Below the pieces are notes generated by a model. That model did not search any database and had not been told where the DNA came from. It saw only the letters and a list, made by a program, of their open reading frames with translations. Shown here in pieces: positions 4,326 through 7,789 of a DNA stretch of 7,789 bases (positions within the stretch are counted from its first letter, which is position 1; each line of letters starts with the position of its first letter). The translations under genes and the position numbers were made by a program. This stretch comes from JAGLWP01 sp964406515 (GTDB taxonomy: Archaea > Nanobdellota > Nanobdellia > Pacearchaeales > GW2011-AR1): assembly GCA_964406515.1 (NCBI GenBank), contig CAYORV010000020.1:1-7789 (forward strand), read 5' to 3'.

Positions 4326-5399
4326 ATGGAAAAAGGTGATGAAAATTTAATGATAGATATGCTGGATTCTAAACAAAGGAAAGAGTTTAAGAGATTAATA
4401 AAATTGGATGATGCAGTGTTCGTGGCAGGTTCTAAGAGGTCGTATAGATTTATGAAAAAGATGCAGGGACATATAGAAGCATCTCGGAATTATACGATTC
4501 CCATAAAAAATTATTCTGTAAGTTATTTTGGAAACACAGAAACACAAATAAAAGGGGGGGAAACCAGTCTTAGAGGAAAAGATATTTATTTTCTTCCTGA
4601 TATTACTAGAAGGGCAAATGATTGGTTCGCAGAAATAGAATTAGTTTCAGATTCACTTTGGCGTTCTTCAATAAATAGTCTCACCCTTCTTTTAACAGAT
4701 GTTTGTTATGATACGCAAGATACAAAAGAAGAACCACATGTTCCAATTTCAGCAAGAGTGATGGCAGATAAAATTACCAAGATTGCAAGTCCAAATGGAA
4801 TAGTCACAATAGATCCACATTTTAGGCAATTTGACGCTTTGTTTGATAAAAAAACTCAGGTTTGTGTTTTAGAAAGTTGGCCGGCAGTTGTTAGACATAT
4901 CCGAAAGACTGGTTCAGTCCCTTTAGAAAATCTTGTTTTAGTTTCAACAGATATAGGCGATGTTAGGAGAACCTTAAAGCAAAAACAAGGATTAGGCATA
5001 ACAACAAAAATGGGATTGATTTACAAGGAAAAAGAACTTACGGGAGAGAGAAAGATAATTAATACAGAATTTATAGGGGATGTTGAAGGGAAAGATGTTC
5101 TTCTTGTGGATGATATGATTCGTTCAGGAAAAACAAATTCAAATGCGGTTAATTTAGTTAAACAATATGGTGCTGAAAGAGTTTGGACTTATGCAGCTCA
5201 CCCCTGGTTTACAGATTCTAGGAAAAAAAGACAACTTATCGAATCTTGCGATGGAGTGTTAGCCAGCAATAGCCATCTCCACACATATCTGAAGGGTGTC
5301 GAATTAGTCGATCTTAGTTGGATTTTTGCAGAGGCAGCTTATAGAATTCAAACCGATGAATCTGTTTCTAGTTTGTTTAGGTTAGAGAATAATAAATAA
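4326..5399 (+). CDS. prs: Divergent ribose-phosphate pyrophosphokinase (PRPP synthetase)-like protein
   Basis: The 357-residue product follows the Prs two-domain pattern: VSYFGNTETQI (65-75, position of the FSDGE strand), LRGKDIYFL (82-90), YDTQDTKEEPHVPIS (128-142, position of YxRQDRKxxxRxPIS), IDPHFRQFDALFD (162-174, position of DLHxxQxxxFF), VSTDIGDVRR (206-215), and the PRPP-loop strand DVLLVDDMIRSGKT (257-270). The C-terminal ELVDLSWIFAEAAYRI also fits. The family makes PRPP from ribose 5-phosphate and ATP for nucleotide, His and Trp synthesis. Oddities: Arg-Gln-Asp-Arg of the ATP site is Thr-Gln-Asp-Thr, the PRPP-loop DTGGT is RSGKT, and the KRR of the flexible loop looks like KEK. The extended N-terminus makes it longer than the usual 290-320 residues. 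It may be a divergent Prs, a Prs-associated regulatory paralog, or have another substrate. The start at 4326 is supported by the TATA box; Met9 is an alternative. Confidence 0.8.
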   Translation: MEKGDENLMIDMLDSKQRKEFKRLIKLDDAVFVAGSKRSYRFMKKMQGHIEASRNYTIPIKNYSVSYFGNTETQIKGGETSLRGKDIYFLPDITRRANDWFAEIELVSDSLWRSSINSLTLLLTDVCYDTQDTKEEPHVPISARVMADKITKIASPNGIVTIDPHFRQFDALFDKKTQVCVLESWPAVVRHIRKTGSVPLENLVLVSTDIGDVRRTLKQKQGLGITTKMGLIYKEKELTGERKIINTEFIGDVEGKDVLLVDDMIRSGKTNSNAVNLVKQYGAERVWTYAAHPWFTDSRKKRQLIESCDGVLASNSHLHTYLKGVELVDLSWIFAEAAYRIQTDESVSSLFRLENNK

Positions 5400-7445
5400 T
5401 TAATCAGTCCTCTCATAACACTCGTCTTTAGGATTTAGTGGTGTAGATGTATCATCAATTATCAGTTCACATATACTTCTATTATTGGTTGATATTGCAA
5501 CCTCTCTATAACATTTGTTTCTTATACGAATTTCAATTACATTCTCACAAATACTAGCATCCCATGTTTGTTCTGCAACATTAACATAACATATTTCCTG
5601 TAAATCACTATCAGATATCTCAACACAAATATCCTCATTTTCTGTTTGTTCTGCAACCCAGAAATAACATTTTTCTCTCAAATCACTATCGTCTACATTC
5701 TCACAAATATCAGAATCACCTGTGTGTTCTGCAACATGAATATAACATTTGTTTTTATGATTACTATCATAAACTATTTTCTCGCAAATTTTAACATCAC
5801 TATTTGCTATTGCAAGGTCAATATAACAACCAGCCTGTTCTTCACTATCAGTTATTTCTTCACAAGGTATTGGTTCTGGTTCTGGTTCAATATAAGGAAT
5901 CTCATCTTCTGTAATATCAAAATCACTTTTATATTTCTTAAAATAAGCATCAACTAAACCCTCTACAAATTTATTGCCTGCTCCTGGCTTGCCACCTGAT
6001 GCAATTAAATAAACATTCTTTGTCCATGCCAATATCCCTCCCTCACCAATATTAAGTACCCTCTCTCCCTTATATTCTTCTAGACTAAATGGCCCTTCAT
6101 CAATTCCTCTAGCCAAAATCCATCTAAGAGAATTTCTTACATCTTCTTTTTTATCAAATTCACAAACCATTACCATGCCAGTAGAATATTCAGCTGCACA
6201 ACATTTTATTGTTCCTACATTTGTTCCATCTTCTAAATGCACTGGAACTTGTGTGTGCTCATCTTCACCATATCCAGATTGAATATATTCATTATCTCCA
6301 ATGTCTTTTTCTATGAGTAATTTAGAACACTCTGTGGGTTTTTCCTCGTCATCCCCTCCGAATAGTTTTTTGAACCATTCAAGGAACCTGTTCCATACAT
6401 TACTACTCACACATCCTCCATTAATACACAAATTAGTTTGGCATTCAAAATTGTTTTCGCATACTTCGTTATCTCCAAATTGATTTGCGAACGCATTATT
6501 TGTATCTAAACAATAACCTCCATCTTTTCTATAACCATAAGGGTAACATTTATCTTCTAATTCACAACCATTGCAAGAATAAAATATTTCGTCGTCCTTA
6601 TCTTCTTCTGGACAAGATGCACATTCACCTCCGCACATCCTGATTTTGTCTTCGCATTCTTTTTTAGGTTCACATTCTCCCATTCCACATTCCCCATACT
6701 CAAATCCAATTTCTGTCGTGTCTTCAACAGAACCACAAGAACTTGTTTCTTTTGTATAAACCTTAAACCTAATTTTTGTAACTCCTCCACCTGGCTTTTC
6801 TGCTACCATAGTGTGGATAAAATATCCTTCATTGTCTGTTTGTTCTAACCCAGGAGTGTGCCATCTGTCATCATACATCATAGCATAAAAAGCATAATTA
6901 GGGAGCCGATTTTCCCCTGCATCAAAAACTTCTATCATAATCCTAACTTCATCTCCAAGTTTATAACTTCCTTTATTAAATGTTATTTTTATTTCACCTG
7001 CACATATTACAGGTTCATCGGCAGGGCAATTTTCCCTGGCAGACATTTCACAAACCCATCCCTCGTTCACACATTCGCATTCTGGGATATGTGTTCCATC
7101 GTCGCAAATATAATATTTCACATCCCCATCTTCACATTCTTTGTCAGGTTCATCAAATTCTATACATTCACAACCACAACTTCCTTCCACAGCCCCCTCC
7201 GGACAATATAAAGTACAAAAAGCTTCACAACAATCTCTATCACACACTTCATCTTCTTGACAAATGCCATCCCCACAAATTTCTTCTTCTACTGGGGATG
7301 TCTCAGTTCCATTAGTTATATTTTCAGTAGTTCTTCCAGTAATTTTACTCCAAACATTTTCAAATAAACCAGCAGATACAAAACTAACAGAAATCAACAA
7401 TAGGGATATTACCATTAAAGTGAATACTACACCACCTTTTTTCAT
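5400..7445 (-). CDS. Large secreted Cys-rich mosaic surface protein with C-terminal 26-aa Cys repeats
   Basis: The 681-residue product has a signal peptide (core about 6-22, likely cleavage near VSA, 25) followed by WSKITGR (32-38), a motif seen after signal peptides in DPANN secreted proteins. In order: sequons at Asn42 and Asn45; CGDGICQEDEVCDRDC (57-72) and further Cys-rich segments to about 148; a beta-sandwich-like region (about 149-250: FNKGSYKLGDEV, TDNEGYF) like Ig/MG-type adhesion domains; CGGECASC (271-278); a CYPYGYRKDGGYC...CENNFECQTNLC segment (300-345); an amphipathic WNRFLEWFKKLFGG linker (351-364); an unassigned globular domain (about 372-507); an acidic Pro/Glu linker (516-527); and Cys repeats (528-681). 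It is probably a disulphide-rich cell-surface or adhesion protein. The stop abuts the convergent Prs-like stop with no gap. The function is not determined. Confidence 0.85.
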   Translation of the reverse strand: MKKGGVVFTLMVISLLLISVSFVSAGLFENVWSKITGRTTENITNGTETSPVEEEICGDGICQEDEVCDRDCCEAFCTLYCPEGAVEGSCGCECIEFDEPDKECEDGDVKYYICDDGTHIPECECVNEGWVCEMSARENCPADEPVICAGEIKITFNKGSYKLGDEVRIMIEVFDAGENRLPNYAFYAMMYDDRWHTPGLEQTDNEGYFIHTMVAEKPGGGVTKIRFKVYTKETSSCGSVEDTTEIGFEYGECGMGECEPKKECEDKIRMCGGECASCPEEDKDDEIFYSCNGCELEDKCYPYGYRKDGGYCLDTNNAFANQFGDNEVCENNFECQTNLCINGGCVSSNVWNRFLEWFKKLFGGDDEEKPTECSKLLIEKDIGDNEYIQSGYGEDEHTQVPVHLEDGTNVGTIKCCAAEYSTGMVMVCEFDKKEDVRNSLRWILARGIDEGPFSLEEYKGERVLNIGEGGILAWTKNVYLIASGGKPGAGNKFVEGLVDAYFKKYKSDFDITEDEIPYIEPEPEPIPCEEITDSEEQAGCYIDLAIANSDVKICEKIVYDSNHKNKCYIHVAEHTGDSDICENVDDSDLREKCYFWVAEQTENEDICVEISDSDLQEICYVNVAEQTWDASICENVIEIRIRNKCYREVAISTNNRSICELIIDDTSTPLNPKDECYERTD
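5403..5828 (-). repeat. Tandem 26-residue Cys repeats at the C-terminus of the 681-aa protein
   Basis: Five units starting CY are visible from residue 540, with lengths 27, 26, 26, 26 and 31, plus a partial CYERTD. The consensus is C-Y-x-x-V-A-x-x-T-x-x-x-x-I-C-E-x-I-x-D-S with Cys at positions 1 and 15. On the DNA, TTCTGCAAC recurs at 5571, 5649 and 5727, an exact 78-bp period. This is a degenerate helical, disulphide-paired repeat. Copy number may vary between strains. Confidence 0.8.
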
Positions 7446-7464
7446 GTTTATATTAAGATATAAC

Positions 7465-7478
7465 TATTTATTAAATTA
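7465..7478 (-). promoter_or_regulatory. TATA box for the 681-aa protein gene
   Basis: The minus strand has an ATTTAATAAATAG-type stretch centred about 25 nt upstream of the ATG at 7443-7445, in the 57-nt gap after the upstream gene. It suggests an independent, leaderless transcript. No Shine-Dalgarno is visible. Confidence 0.4.
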
Positions 7479-7502
7479 TCTAAACAATCTGCATCTCAAA
7501 TC

Positions 7503-7789
7503 CTAATCTTCATCAACTACTTCTGGTTCATCAGGCTCTTCAGCATCATCTCCATCTGTGCTTGTTCCACTTGTGTCTGGTTCTGGTTCTATTCCTCCAA
7601 CTTCAGGAGTTATATCTCCATCATCTCCTGTATCACCTACGATTCCTTGTGGTCCTGGGTCCACTCCACCTAAATCATCATCTCCATTATCAACATCGTC
7701 TCCATCAACATCTATCTTAATATCCCAAGTCAAGCCATCATCACCATCTACATCCATTGCTGGATGATCTACAACCCAGTTTTGAATAT
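7503..7789 (-). CDS. Partial 3' end of an acidic Asp/Gly-rich, probably extracellular protein
   Basis: The frame is open from the right window edge to a TAG at 7503-7505, giving 95 residues. An internal Met (7755-7757) is not the start, since the frame continues upstream with IQNWVVDHPA. The visible part has Asp-rich loops, DVDGDDG and DVDGDDVDNGDDD, like D-x-D-x-D-G calcium sites. It then has a short Gly-X-Y run, GPQGIVGDTGDDGDI (five collagen-like triplets), a Pro/Glu/Thr/Ser stretch, and an acidic tail, EEPDEPEVVDED. This composition suits a surface or secreted protein stabilised by divalent cations. The family cannot be named without the N-terminal part. Confidence 0.65.
   Translation of the reverse strand, partial: IQNWVVDHPAMDVDGDDGLTWDIKIDVDGDDVDNGDDDLGGVDPGPQGIVGDTGDDGDITPEVGGIEPEPDTSGTSTDGDDAEEPDEPEVVDED

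Noticed and set aside
4554..4560. G7 homopolymer in the Prs-like gene as a phase-variation tract
   Set aside because: It is short, the frame is intact on both sides and motifs continue through it. A housekeeping-type enzyme is an unlikely target; at most it is a sequencing-error hotspot.
6858..7315. Two overlapping plus-strand frames opposite the 681-aa gene
   Set aside because: His/Ile/Phe/Pro-rich translations typical of antisense frames. The minus-strand gene has a signal peptide and conserved Cys motifs.
7558..7767. Plus-strand Ser/Pro-rich frame at the right edge
   Set aside because: It is the antisense of the Asp/Gly-rich minus-strand gene, whose frame stays open to the window edge.

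Overview
The window is strongly A+T-rich and reads as archaeal. Six transcription units have a TATA-like box about 23-30 nt upstream of a start codon and no Shine-Dalgarno, the layout of leaderless archaeal genes. The protein style (small secreted Cys-rich proteins, a signal peptide followed by an 'ITGR' motif, CGDGxC, CGGxC and ENNFEC motifs) resembles DPANN archaea of the Woesearchaeota/Pacearchaeota/Nanoarchaeota group. That placement is inference from protein style; there is no rRNA or marker gene here to confirm it.

Layout. 1-41: the first codons of a minus-strand gene that leaves the window, with a strong Shine-Dalgarno. 42-294: non-coding, with an inverted repeat and the promoter region of the next gene. 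295-3575: an accessory cluster of genes I cannot assign to a known family. It holds a small gene A (295-639); a convergent small gene B on the minus strand (697-894); three tandem paralogous genes C1, C2 and C3 (1019-3026) for secreted proteins built from a repeated two-loop, EF-hand-like calcium-binding module; and A' (3156-3575), a paralog of A. A, C1 and A' share an upstream element, TTAAAANNATTATTGT, which suggests they are co-regulated or arose by duplication together with their promoters.

3572-5399: a divergent pair that shares one TATA-like box. The minus-strand gene is a membrane-anchored thermonuclease (staphylococcal-nuclease fold) with a C-terminal lamin-tail-like domain. The plus-strand gene is a divergent ribose-phosphate pyrophosphokinase-like protein. 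An extracellular nuclease beside a PRPP-type enzyme would suit nucleotide scavenging by a reduced, host-dependent archaeon, but this is inference.

5400-7445 (minus): a 681-residue secreted, Cys-rich mosaic protein ending in 26-residue Cys repeats that keep an exact 78-bp DNA period in the core. 7503-7789 (minus): the 3' end of another acidic, Asp/Gly-rich, probably extracellular protein that enters from the right edge.

The most interesting part is the A / B / C1-C2-C3 / A' cluster: a tandemly expanded, apparently undescribed secreted calcium-loop family flanked by a second paralogous pair, with repeated promoter sequence. No tRNA, rRNA, CRISPR, transposase or phage gene was seen.
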